Shown here piece by piece: positions 1 to 4,859 of a stretch of DNA of 7,181 nt (the stretch's first letter is position 1; the number at the start of each line of letters is the position of its first letter). Origin of the DNA: a bacterium (GTDB lineage Bacteria; Bdellovibrionota; FAC87; UBA2466); NCBI GenBank assembly GCA_022842225.1, contig JALHPX010000159.1:1-7181 (forward strand), in the 5' to 3' direction. Below the pieces are notes generated by a model. The model was not told the origin of the DNA and did no database searches. It saw nothing but the letters and a program-made list of their open reading frames with translations. The position numbers and the translations under genes were made by a program.

Positions 1-69
1 ATCTAAAGTAGGGAACAAGCCTGTGGGGGCTCTCCGACCACCAATCTTGCGGTTAATTTTTTTGCTCAT
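1..69 (-). CDS. possible N-terminus of a divergent gene (partial, runs off left edge)
   Basis: Reading leftward from an ATG at 69-67, the frame stays open to the window edge and encodes about 23 residues beginning MSKKINRKIGGRRAPTG. The start is rich in Lys and Arg, as in many cytoplasmic or nucleic-acid-binding proteins, but no family can be named from so little. No Shine-Dalgarno sequence precedes it. If real, it is divergent from the lipoprotein gene at 85 with only 15 nt between the two start codons, and it would overlap that gene's proposed promoter. A competing reading exists: plus-strand frame 2 is also open from base 2 to a TGA at 86-88 and would end in a hydrophobic tail overlapping the ATG at 85. 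Both cannot be assumed; each is weak. Confidence 0.3.
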   Translation of the reverse strand, partial: MSKKINRKIGGRRAPTGLFPTLD

Positions 70-75
70 TACAAT
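47..75 (+). promoter_or_regulatory. candidate promoter of the lipoprotein gene, near-leaderless
   Basis: TACAAT at 70-75 matches the sigma70 -10 hexamer at five of six positions. TTGCGG at 47-52 is a weak -35 (three of six) with a 17-bp spacer. Transcription would begin around 82, only about 3 nt before the ATG at 85, leaving no room for a Shine-Dalgarno site; none is visible. Confidence 0.4.
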
Positions 76-84
76 ATTCAGCAT

Positions 85-318
85 ATGAAAAATTTAATTC
101 TTATGGCCGCAATTGGGGTGCTTGCTGGATGTGTTTCAACAACGGCTCGCCTAAAAAACCTTGCTTCTGGTGCTGTTCCCTGCACCCCGGAGGCAATTGA
201 GATTGTCGAGGGCTCAATTGTTACAGAGTTGACCGCCTGGAGATATTTGGCGAAGTGCAATAATCAAACTTATATTTGCAGATCTGAGAACAGCACTCAG
301 TGCTCGAAAAAAGAATAG
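85..318 (+). CDS. small Cys-rich lipoprotein
   Basis: A 77-residue protein with a classic lipoprotein signal: one Lys at position 2, a hydrophobic stretch, and the lipobox Leu-Ala-Gly-Cys at residues 13-16. Signal peptidase II should cleave before Cys16, leaving a lipid-anchored mature protein of 62 residues. Val at the +2 position would favour the outer membrane under the E. coli sorting rule. The mature part has four further Cys (33, 58, 65, 73), enough for two disulfides in the periplasm or on the surface. The spacing Cys...Pro-Glu-Ala-Ile...Ala-Lys-Cys...Tyr-Ile-Cys...Cys resembles small secreted lipoproteins I recall from Bdellovibrio and myxobacteria, whose function is unknown. The ATG at 85 is supported by the lipobox position but has no Shine-Dalgarno site. 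The lipoprotein call is secure; the function is not known. Confidence 0.85.
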   Translation: MKNLILMAAIGVLAGCVSTTARLKNLASGAVPCTPEAIEIVEGSIVTELTAWRYLAKCNNQTYICRSENSTQCSKKE

Positions 319-341
319 CCCACAGAAAAATCCAGTCGCTC

Positions 342-387
342 GGTGGGGGGACCCACTACCGTTTCGGCCGAAAAGTAGTTAGGCACC
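342..387 (+). other. alternative hairpins in the intergenic region
   Basis: Two mutually exclusive foldings are visible. One is GTGGG (343-347) with CCCAC (352-356), with a 4-nt loop. The other pairs ACTAC (355-359) with GTAGT (375-379) around the perfect palindrome TTTCGGCCGAAA (362-373), and can be closed by GGTG (342-345) with CACC (384-387). The first uses bases 355-356, which the second needs. The element could be part of the lipoprotein mRNA 3' end. It lacks a proper U-tract, so it is not a convincing intrinsic terminator. Confidence 0.4.
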
Positions 388-391
388 TTTC

Positions 392-413
392 AAATGTGAT
401 CTAGATCACACCT
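392..413. promoter_or_regulatory. CRP/FNR-superfamily operator, near-consensus CRP palindrome
   Basis: TGTGATCTAGATCACA at 395-410 is a perfect 16-bp palindrome with TGTGA and TCACA half-sites separated by 6 bp. With its AAA flank on the left, the 22-bp site matches the E. coli CRP consensus at 20 of 22 positions (the two differences are at 411-412). It lies 187 bp upstream of the exported-protein start at 597 and downstream of the lipoprotein gene. Its centre (402.5) is about 81 bp upstream of the best candidate start site for the 597 gene, close to the helical phasing used by class I CRP activation. Which regulator of the CRP/FNR superfamily binds it, and whether it activates, is inference. 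Confidence 0.7.
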
Positions 414-447
414 CTCCACGCTCGAATTTCTCAACTCTTGCGCTTTT

Positions 448-477
448 TTGGCGCAGTGCATTTTTTGCCGCTATTAA
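448..477 (+). promoter_or_regulatory. candidate promoter of the 597 gene
   Basis: TTGGCG (448-453, four of six -35 positions) and TATTAA (472-477, four of six -10 positions) are separated by 18 bp. The implied start near 484 gives a leader of about 113 nt. Neither hexamer is strong, which would suit an activator-dependent promoter controlled from the palindrome at 395-410. Several other T-rich positions could serve instead. Confidence 0.3.
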
Positions 478-480
478 AGA

Positions 481-555
481 ATCACTACTTTCGTGATGCG
501 TAGGGGGTTCTCGCATCGCCAAAACCGCCCGGCCGGACTTTCGGGTTCGGCCGGG
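481..555 (+). promoter_or_regulatory. structured 5' leader of the 597 gene
   Basis: Three inverted repeats stack in the leader. ATCAC (481-485) pairs with GTGAT (493-497). GATGCG (495-500) pairs with CGCATC (512-517) and competes with the first. CCCGGCCG (528-535) pairs perfectly with CGGCCGGG (548-555), with a 12-nt loop. The last stem is eight G/C pairs and ends about 28 nt before the Shine-Dalgarno site. It is followed by a C/T-rich stretch rather than a T-run, so it is not a typical terminator. It does not match a riboswitch class I can name. Confidence 0.45.
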
Positions 556-582
556 TTCCCTTCCCCTTCATACCCCTCATCA

Positions 583-589
583 AAAGGAG
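583..589 (+). promoter_or_regulatory. Shine-Dalgarno site fixing the GTG start at 597
   Basis: AAAGGAG at 583-589, 7 nt before GTG 597. It decides for the unusual GTG start. It also contrasts with the neighbouring plus-strand genes, which lack such a site. Confidence 0.8.
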
Positions 590-596
590 TGAACGC

Positions 597-1292
597 GTGC
601 GACTGGTAGTCTTGGCAGTTGGAGCCGTATTTGGATTTTTTGCGATTGAGAATTCGGCGTTTGCGGGGCCGATGCAATCCATGGCCGAGCGCAGCTGCTC
701 GATGGATTTTTCCCACGCCCTCTTTGACATCAGCGGCGGCAAGCAAGCGATGCGAGTTTGCTCCACGAGCAAGCCAGCAAAAACCGCGAAGAAAGACCAA
801 GCCATTGAAGTCGGCGCCTTGCAGATCGTGCTCGATCCCGACGGCGATTCTCCCAAAGTACTACTAGAAACCCCACCCTACGCTCGCTACCGTGTCGAGA
901 AACTCGGCAAAGATCGCTTACAACTCACCCAGCTAATCAGCTCGCCCATCAGCGAAGTTCCCACCGATTGGGTGCGCACCACTTATTACTGCAGCAAAGA
1001 CGCCTGCCTTCCTGAGAAAACGCAGTGCCTACTCAAAGTGCCCAAGAGCCACCTCACCAAAGCGGTGGATGAAGCACGCGAATGGATTGTGAAGAAAAAA
1101 GGCAGCGACTATTCAGGAATCCTCGGGCAGTTGCTGGTGCGAGCATTTGAAGGCGATCTACAGGCGGGGCTCTTACTCGATCACCGCCGCACGTATTTTA
1201 ACGGCAGTGATGGTGCTGAAGATGATGCCGAAATGATCGATTATCTTTGGGAACAAGCGCGGCTGCGCCGTTGTCCGAGCACGACCCTTTAG
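597..1292 (+). CDS. exported Cys-containing protein of unknown function
   Basis: A 231-residue protein that I do not recognise. It starts at GTG 597, chosen because AAAGGAG at 583-589 sits at ideal 7-nt spacing and because a signal peptide follows at once: a single Arg, a hydrophobic core, and an Ala-Phe-Ala cleavage site at residues 21-23. The mature protein has six Cys (34, 55, 132, 137, 144, 226), consistent with up to three disulfides in an oxidising compartment. The segment around 127-146 holds a Cys cluster (Tyr-Tyr-Cys...Ala-Cys...Gln-Cys). The C-terminal third (about 150-226) looks helical and charged. There are no transmembrane segments after the signal peptide. It has its own long leader and a CRP-type site upstream, so it is probably a single-gene unit under regulation. 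A periplasmic or secreted location is well supported; function is unknown. Confidence 0.8.
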   Translation: MRLVVLAVGAVFGFFAIENSAFAGPMQSMAERSCSMDFSHALFDISGGKQAMRVCSTSKPAKTAKKDQAIEVGALQIVLDPDGDSPKVLLETPPYARYRVEKLGKDRLQLTQLISSPISEVPTDWVRTTYYCSKDACLPEKTQCLLKVPKSHLTKAVDEAREWIVKKKGSDYSGILGQLLVRAFEGDLQAGLLLDHRRTYFNGSDGAEDDAEMIDYLWEQARLRRCPSTTL

Positions 1293-1310
1293 TTTACTTT
1301 CCCTCGATAG

Positions 1311-1320
1311 ACGCGCGCGT
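1311..1320. repeat. ACGCGCGCGT palindrome in the gap before the dioxygenase gene
   Basis: A perfect 10-bp palindrome lies 18 bp after the stop codon of the 597 gene. With flanks TAGA (1308-1311) and TCTA (1321-1324) it can form a small imperfect hairpin. There is no T-run directly after it, so a terminator role is doubtful. Confidence 0.25.
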
Positions 1321-1355
1321 TCTACCAGCTCAGGGATTTTAATGCAATTGACCTA

Positions 1356-1361
1356 TATAAT
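1356..1361 (+). promoter_or_regulatory. consensus -10 box for a leaderless dioxygenase mRNA
   Basis: A perfect TATAAT lies six nucleotides before the ATG at 1368, so transcription at the usual distance would begin at or within a base of the A of the start codon. No good -35 is found at 15-18 bp. TTGACC at 1348-1353 resembles a -35 but is only 2 bp from the hexamer, too close to pair with it. The AAGG at 1362-1365 is only 2 nt from the ATG, too near to act as a normal Shine-Dalgarno site. Confidence 0.55.
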
Positions 1362-1367
1362 AAGGCT

Positions 1368-2204
1368 ATGAAACCAGCCGCCAAACGCACCGAGTCGAGC
1401 CCTAGCCTTGCCCACCAAATCGCCAAGCGCCTGCTTAAGGATGCGAAGAGTTTGAAGAAAGACTTCGACTCCGCCGAGCCGTTTCGCTGCTGTTATGTCG
1501 ACGATGTGCTGCCGGAGAAAACGATTTCCGGTTTGATAGCGCAACTACCGCCGCTGAATCAAATGCTGCGCCGGCGCACCCTGCGAGAAAGCAAGCGAGT
1601 GAGCGTCCAAGTGGCGCAACAGGATTCCATTTTTGCCGAACTGCTCACGGCCTTTAACGATCCCGAAGTGCTCAAGGCAGTAGAAGCCGTTACGGGTTTA
1701 AAGCCGCTGCTTGCCGATCCATCGCTCTACGCGTCGGGATTATCGGTCATGGGCAAAGGCGATTTCTTAAATCCACATCTGGATAATTCGCACGACGGCG
1801 ATCAAAAGAACTACCGTGCGATCAATATCCTCTATTACTTGTCGGAGAATTGGCCGGCGAATGAGGCTTCCGGTGGCAATCTCGAACTCTGGAGCGAAGA
1901 CTTTCAAAATCTGCAGGTCATCGGCTCTGAATTCAATCGCCTCGTCATCATGGAAACGCACGATGGCACGTGGCACTCGGTGAGCCCCGTTCTCATCGAC
2001 GGCTTAAGGGTATGCATATCGACGTATTATTTTACCGAGAAATCTCCGCACCCTTATCAATTCCGCCACGTCACCACGTTCCGCGCCCGTCCCGGGCAGG
2101 TGATTCGCGATGCGATCTTAATTGCAGATGGCTGGTTGAGAAACTACATCGGCAAGCAATTCCCCTCGACGTTAAAGAACACCAAGCACCGGCTGAAGAA
2201 ATAG
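1368..2204 (+). CDS. 2-oxoglutarate/Fe(II)-dependent dioxygenase (prolyl-4-hydroxylase-like)
   Basis: A 278-residue soluble protein without a signal peptide, so it should be cytoplasmic. It carries the full metal and cosubstrate signature of the 2OG-Fe(II) oxygenase superfamily: His137-Leu-Asp139, distal His203 in Thr-Trp-His-Ser-Val, and Arg214 eleven residues later to bind the 2OG carboxylate. Between them is the typical Ile-Asn-Ile-Leu-Tyr-Tyr-Leu strand (152-158) and a Gly-Gly-Asn-Leu-Glu-Leu-Trp element (169-175). Family members couple decarboxylation of 2-oxoglutarate to hydroxylation of a substrate, often a prolyl or other side chain; the substrate cannot be read here. The C-terminus (about 234-242, His-Val-Thr-Thr-Phe-Arg-Ala-Arg-Pro) matches a bacterial subgroup I recall, often near methyltransferase or polysaccharide genes. 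It has its own -10 box, and its stop abuts that of the convergent methyltransferase gene. Class confidence is high; substrate unknown. Confidence 0.85.
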   Translation: MKPAAKRTESSPSLAHQIAKRLLKDAKSLKKDFDSAEPFRCCYVDDVLPEKTISGLIAQLPPLNQMLRRRTLRESKRVSVQVAQQDSIFAELLTAFNDPEVLKAVEAVTGLKPLLADPSLYASGLSVMGKGDFLNPHLDNSHDGDQKNYRAINILYYLSENWPANEASGGNLELWSEDFQNLQVIGSEFNRLVIMETHDGTWHSVSPVLIDGLRVCISTYYFTEKSPHPYQFRHVTTFRARPGQVIRDAILIADGWLRNYIGKQFPSTLKNTKHRLKK

Positions 2205-2972
2205 CTACGGCTTGATAGAGCGGGTGGCGATAAAGCCTTTGAGGAATTTATCAATCGGCGCATTGCCGCCCCAATCGTCTTCGTACAGATCCGCAATGAG
2301 AAATCCAGCGGCCGTCTGCCCGCCTAATTGATCCTCTAACGAATGCGCAAAATTAATCGGCTCATCGGGATACCATCTCTGGCGCTGCTCTTCGGTTAAA
2401 TCCAAATCCGAGTGGGGCATCGTGAACTTCAATTGAAAAGTCCCCTGCTTCTCTAAATCAGGATCAAAGAGATTGATAATCGGATTGGAGAAGCCGCTCA
2501 GCATGAAGCCATGCTTCTTTAACACCCGAAACGACTCGCGCCACACCGACAAAATCTCCTCGGCGAAGCAATTCGAGCAAGGGTGGAAAATCCAATCAAA
2601 AGTGTCATTCCGAAACGCGCCGAGATCGCGCATATCGCCTTCAACGGTTTTGATGGTCAACCCCTCACGCGCCGCCACTTCCTGATCGCGGGCCAATTGC
2701 TTGGGCGAATTATCGAGCACCGTCACTTCCGCGCCGGCTGCTGCAAAAATCGGCGACTGCTGCCCACCGCCACTGGCCAGGCAGAGAACTTTCGAACCCT
2801 TCATCTGCGCCGGGAACCACTCTCGCGGTACGGGCTTTTTTGGAGTGAGCAACACCGAGAAGTCGCCCTGCCGCGCGCGCGCGATCTCCTCTGGGCTCAC
2901 TGGCACTGTCCAGCGATCCCGCGTGTCGACCAGTTTATCCCAAGCCACTTTGTTGTATGCGCGTACGTCCAT
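2205..2972 (-). CDS. class I SAM-dependent methyltransferase
   Basis: A 255-residue cytoplasmic enzyme from an ATG at 2972. An in-frame ATG at 3017 exists but lies in the loop of a terminator hairpin, and homologues I recall begin with the Tyr-Asn-x-x-Ala-Trp-Asp block seen here at residues 6-12, so the downstream start is chosen. Motif I is Val-Leu-Cys-Leu-Ala-Ser-Gly-Gly-Gly-Gln-Gln (62-72), binding SAM. Asp87 ends the second strand (Val-Thr-Val-Leu-Asp) and should contact the ribose. Gly-Asp-Met at 112-114 is motif II, and Phe-Asp-Trp-Ile-Phe-His-Pro (125-131) is motif IV-like. The Trp-Thr-Val-Pro-Val (21-25) and His-Ser-Leu-Glu-Asp-Gln-Leu-Gly-Gly-Gln (210-219) blocks mark a widespread Methyltransf_11/25-type small-molecule subfamily with no assigned substrate. 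AAGG lies 4 nt before the start as a weak ribosome site. It converges on the dioxygenase gene. Confidence 0.85.
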   Translation of the reverse strand: MDVRAYNKVAWDKLVDTRDRWTVPVSPEEIARARQGDFSVLLTPKKPVPREWFPAQMKGSKVLCLASGGGQQSPIFAAAGAEVTVLDNSPKQLARDQEVAAREGLTIKTVEGDMRDLGAFRNDTFDWIFHPCSNCFAEEILSVWRESFRVLKKHGFMLSGFSNPIINLFDPDLEKQGTFQLKFTMPHSDLDLTEEQRQRWYPDEPINFAHSLEDQLGGQTAAGFLIADLYEDDWGGNAPIDKFLKGFIATRSIKP

Positions 2973-2981
2973 AGTGCCTTC

Positions 2982-3010
2982 TTCATAGACCAAAAAAACA
3001 CGCCGGCCAA
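2982..3010 (-). promoter_or_regulatory. candidate methyltransferase promoter overlapping the upstream terminator
   Basis: On the minus strand, TTGGCC (3010-3005, four of six) and TATGAA (2987-2982, four of six) are separated by exactly 17 bp. The -10 ends 9 nt before the ATG at 2972. The -35 lies inside the terminator stem, and the terminator's T-run forms part of the spacer. This is consistent but made of weak hexamers. Confidence 0.35.
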
Positions 3011-3035
3011 TTCTCATGGGGAGAATCGGCCGGCG
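2992..3035 (-). terminator. strong intrinsic terminator for the minus-strand gene at 3102-3611
   Basis: The arms 3001-3015 and 3021-3035 are inverted repeats closing a 5-nt loop. On the minus strand all 15 positions pair, one of them as a G-U wobble (3027 with 3009). On the plus strand the same position is an A-C mismatch, so the hairpin is best in minus-strand RNA. Seven T residues follow on the minus strand (2998-2992), 2 nt after the stem. This ends transcription from the exported-protein gene before the methyltransferase gene. Confidence 0.9.
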
Positions 3036-3101
3036 CTGGTTTGACTGATCTGGTCGATGAGGGACTACTCTCGTCGACTAGGCAGACTTTTGAATCGCCA
3101 A

Positions 3102-3611
3102 TTAACGCGATTGAATCGTGAATACTGGATTAGGCTCGCCTTGAAGGGTCATCGTGGCGTCGAAAGTGCCGCACCAGCCATACCCTTCGCGAATGCTTGC
3201 TTCCCAACGAGCAGGCTTAATGTCTTTGCAACGACGGAAAGAGTGATCTTCGAGCACTACCGAGTAGCGAGCTTCCATTCCGGCTTTGCCAGCTTTTTTA
3301 GCCAAATTGGCGATGTAGGTCGTTGTTCCGCAACGGTCCATCGAGATGTCCGTAATCGTCAGCTTCTTTACAACCGGCTTGGAGGACTCTGGAAATACGA
3401 CACTTACGATCATTCCGGTCGGTTGTTTTTGACCATCGCGCTTTGTCAAAGTAAGGTCCACGCGTTCAGCATGTTCAAAAGCTTGAGTAGCCGAGACGAT
3501 TTCCATGTCTTCTGCGGTCAGGATGGGGCGTTCCCAGCCTGGCGCGTAAATAGCAAACGAGTTGGCGCTTAGCGTAATTGCAGCGGCGAATACCGCGAAT
3601 AGATTTTTCAT
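3102..3611 (-). CDS. small exported protein of unknown function
   Basis: A 169-residue protein that I do not recognise. The ATG at 3611 is preceded by AGAGGAG at 7-nt spacing and starts a clear Sec signal peptide: Lys2, hydrophobic core, and a Ser-Phe-Ala cleavage site at 18-20. The mature protein of about 149 residues is probably mostly beta-strand, with alternating hydrophobic stretches around 50-58, 66-74 and 116-121. It has three Cys (94, 128, 147), so one disulfide plus a free Cys is possible. There is no lipobox, membrane segment or catalytic motif that I can name. It is divergent from the 3787 gene across a 175-bp AT-rich gap and is closed by a strong terminator, so it is a monocistronic unit. 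Location in the periplasm or outside the cell is well supported; role unknown. Confidence 0.85.
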   Translation of the reverse strand: MKNLFAVFAAAITLSANSFAIYAPGWERPILTAEDMEIVSATQAFEHAERVDLTLTKRDGQKQPTGMIVSVVFPESSKPVVKKLTITDISMDRCGTTTYIANLAKKAGKAGMEARYSVVLEDHSFRRCKDIKPARWEASIREGYGWCGTFDATMTLQGEPNPVFTIQSR

Positions 3612-3786
3612 TGGATAACTCCTCTTTGGGTTGAAAGTTTTTTTAGTTCGCTGTCGAACAAGTGAGAAATTATCGGTTTCGCTGGATAAGAAATAATTAT
3701 TTTATTTGCATGGTAGACATCTATTTTTCTTATGGCCAATAATCTGCTCGAAAGGGTTTTCTGTTTTTCTGTTAAAATAGTGATTC
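3612..3786. promoter_or_regulatory. divergent AT-rich promoter region
   Basis: Control region between the divergent exported-protein genes. On the minus side, AGAGGAG (3625-3619) is a good Shine-Dalgarno site, GATAAT (3674-3669) matches five of six -10 positions though without a good -35, and GTTCG/CGAAC (3646-3650/3655-3659) makes a 5-bp hairpin with a 4-nt loop that would sit near the 5' end of the mRNA. On the plus side an extended -10 lies at 3770-3778. The middle (about 3691-3707) is an A/T tract. Confidence 0.5.
3770..3778 (+). promoter_or_regulatory. extended -10 promoter for a leaderless mRNA
   Basis: TGT followed by TAAAAT (3773-3778, five of six) forms an extended -10 element, which can compensate for the absent -35. 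It ends 8 nt before the ATG at 3787, so the transcript would start about 1-2 nt before the start codon. There is no Shine-Dalgarno sequence in the short gap. Confidence 0.5.
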
Positions 3787-4815
3787 ATGACTAAATCCAC
3801 CCTCCCACTACTAGCGCTGATTCTGTCGATGATTTCGCACGCCGGAAACGACCCCTTTTTGAACCCAGTAAAATGCCAATTTGATCTGATTTCGCGCCAG
3901 CAGCGCGCCGGTCAAATTTTTAGCAGTAAATTGTGGAGGCATCAGACCAATCCAGTGAGATTGTTGCAGCCTACAGGACCACGGCGTTATGGAACGGGCC
4001 TAGTGGTCGAACTGAAGACAGGCGAAAAGGTGGTCGCTATTTCGAATGCAATGAGTTCCACGCCGGAGATGATGTGGGAGCTCCTTAAGCAAAAATACAG
4101 CGGCCAAACTCTGCGTCCGTTGTGGAGCGGCCAAGTCGAAATTGAAAAGCCAAAGAACGAAGACGACCAAGTCGAAACAGGAAAGCCAAAAGACGAAAAC
4201 AAGCTAGCTCGCATTGTGCGCGTGACCACCTTGCCTGTGACTCTAAAGCAGTCTTCTGGTCAAAAGCCAGAGGCGGACAATAATGTAGAACACTTAGTAG
4301 CTGCGCTTACAGCGATTCATCCAGACTTGGTCGACCCGGTAAGTGTAAAGGCCTCGGGGATTGTCAGCCCGGAACAACCTCCGAATCAGCTGGCACCCTT
4401 TGTCTCAAACCCGCGCGCCGTCTCCGAAGTTCTCCAGCCGATGCAGGAAATTCTGCTTAGCTGCCTAAAAGACGCTAACGGCGCCGCAACCACCACCGTA
4501 CAATTCGGCGACCTGTTAAAGAGCAAGGCAAAGGCATTTACCGCGCATAAGGACCAACTTACCTCGGTGTTGCAAGCATTTGAAAATGATGGGCTCATTA
4601 ATTCAGATAAAGTTGATGAGATAGAGTTGCTCTATTCGGAGGTGCTTTCTCCCGACGCTAAACCCAATCGTTTTCTGGGCGATTCGCTCTACGACGAATT
4701 GTCCTCCTTACAAGATAAATTGCATTACGTTGAGTCCAATCCTGCTGAGCACGTAGAAATTATCGAACCTGGTACCATCATCCGGGCCACGGACAACTCC
4801 TCCCCTGCCGAGTAA
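3787..4815 (+). CDS. exported protein of unknown function with an internal duplication
   Basis: A 342-residue protein that I do not recognise. A signal peptide is clear: Lys3, a Leu/Ile-rich core, and Ser-His-Ala before Gly at about 17-20. The mature part begins with a globular region holding Gly-Thr-Gly-Leu-Val-Val-Glu-Leu (69-76) and a Lys-Thr-Gly-Glu-Lys-Val-Val-Ala-Ile-Ser strand (77-86). A charged 12-residue tandem repeat follows at 116-139, probably a flexible linker. The rest is mainly helical and acidic. I see no catalytic motif and no transmembrane segment after the signal, so it should be periplasmic or secreted. The start is set by the signal peptide and the -10 box; no Shine-Dalgarno site exists. 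It ends with tandem TAA stops (4813-4818), 44 nt before the DUF2608 gene. No terminator is visible between them, so the two may be co-transcribed. Confidence 0.8.
   Translation: MTKSTLPLLALILSMISHAGNDPFLNPVKCQFDLISRQQRAGQIFSSKLWRHQTNPVRLLQPTGPRRYGTGLVVELKTGEKVVAISNAMSSTPEMMWELLKQKYSGQTLRPLWSGQVEIEKPKNEDDQVETGKPKDENKLARIVRVTTLPVTLKQSSGQKPEADNNVEHLVAALTAIHPDLVDPVSVKASGIVSPEQPPNQLAPFVSNPRAVSEVLQPMQEILLSCLKDANGAATTTVQFGDLLKSKAKAFTAHKDQLTSVLQAFENDGLINSDKVDEIELLYSEVLSPDAKPNRFLGDSLYDELSSLQDKLHYVESNPAEHVEIIEPGTIIRATDNSSPAE
4131..4202 (+). repeat. two-copy 36-bp tandem repeat within the 3787 gene
   Basis: Copies at 4131-4166 and 4167-4202 match at 29 of 36 positions by direct comparison. Each encodes a Lys/Glu-rich 12-residue unit: QVEIEKPKNEDD, then QVETGKPKDENK. 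The unit is in frame (a multiple of three), and four of the seven differences are A/G transitions. Confidence 0.85.
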
Positions 4816-4859
4816 TAATTGCTCTAGACCGGTTCCGCGAAAAACGCTAACTCCAAAGC

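Noticed and set aside
439..466. TGCGC/GCGCA hairpin followed by six T residues, possible terminator
   Set aside because: Only five pairs with a T-rich loop, and a 5-nt gap before the T-run. It lies between the CRP-type site and the gene it should control, where a terminator would be counterproductive. Too weak to list.
485..856. Minus-strand open frames opposite the 597 gene and its leader
   Set aside because: They run across the hairpin leader and Shine-Dalgarno site of the plus-strand gene, and have no motif or signal. Treated as shadow frames.
2970..3017. Extended methyltransferase start at ATG 3017
   Set aside because: The codon is in the loop of a strong terminator stem, has no ribosome site, and the added residues do not resemble the family N-terminus, which begins at the 2972 start.
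2583..3044. 153-codon open frame on the plus strand
   Set aside because: Antisense to the methyltransferase gene, whose SAM-binding motifs are clear. It also reads through the terminator hairpin and has no ribosome site.
3093..3112. AATCGC/GCGATT inverted repeat around the stop codon of the 3102 gene
   Set aside because: Six-pair stem without a T-run. The much stronger hairpin at 2992-3035 is the terminator.
3057..3572. 171-codon open frame on the plus strand
   Set aside because: It lies antisense to the exported-protein gene at 3102-3611, which has a signal peptide, a good Shine-Dalgarno site and a terminator. The plus-strand frame has none of these and its translation looks like antisense noise.
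4816..4859. Possible terminator or promoter between the 3787 gene and the DUF2608 gene
   Set aside because: Only a short ACCGGT palindrome and a GCG/CGC pairing around five A residues are seen, with no T-run and no acceptable -10 hexamer, so neither element can be supported.
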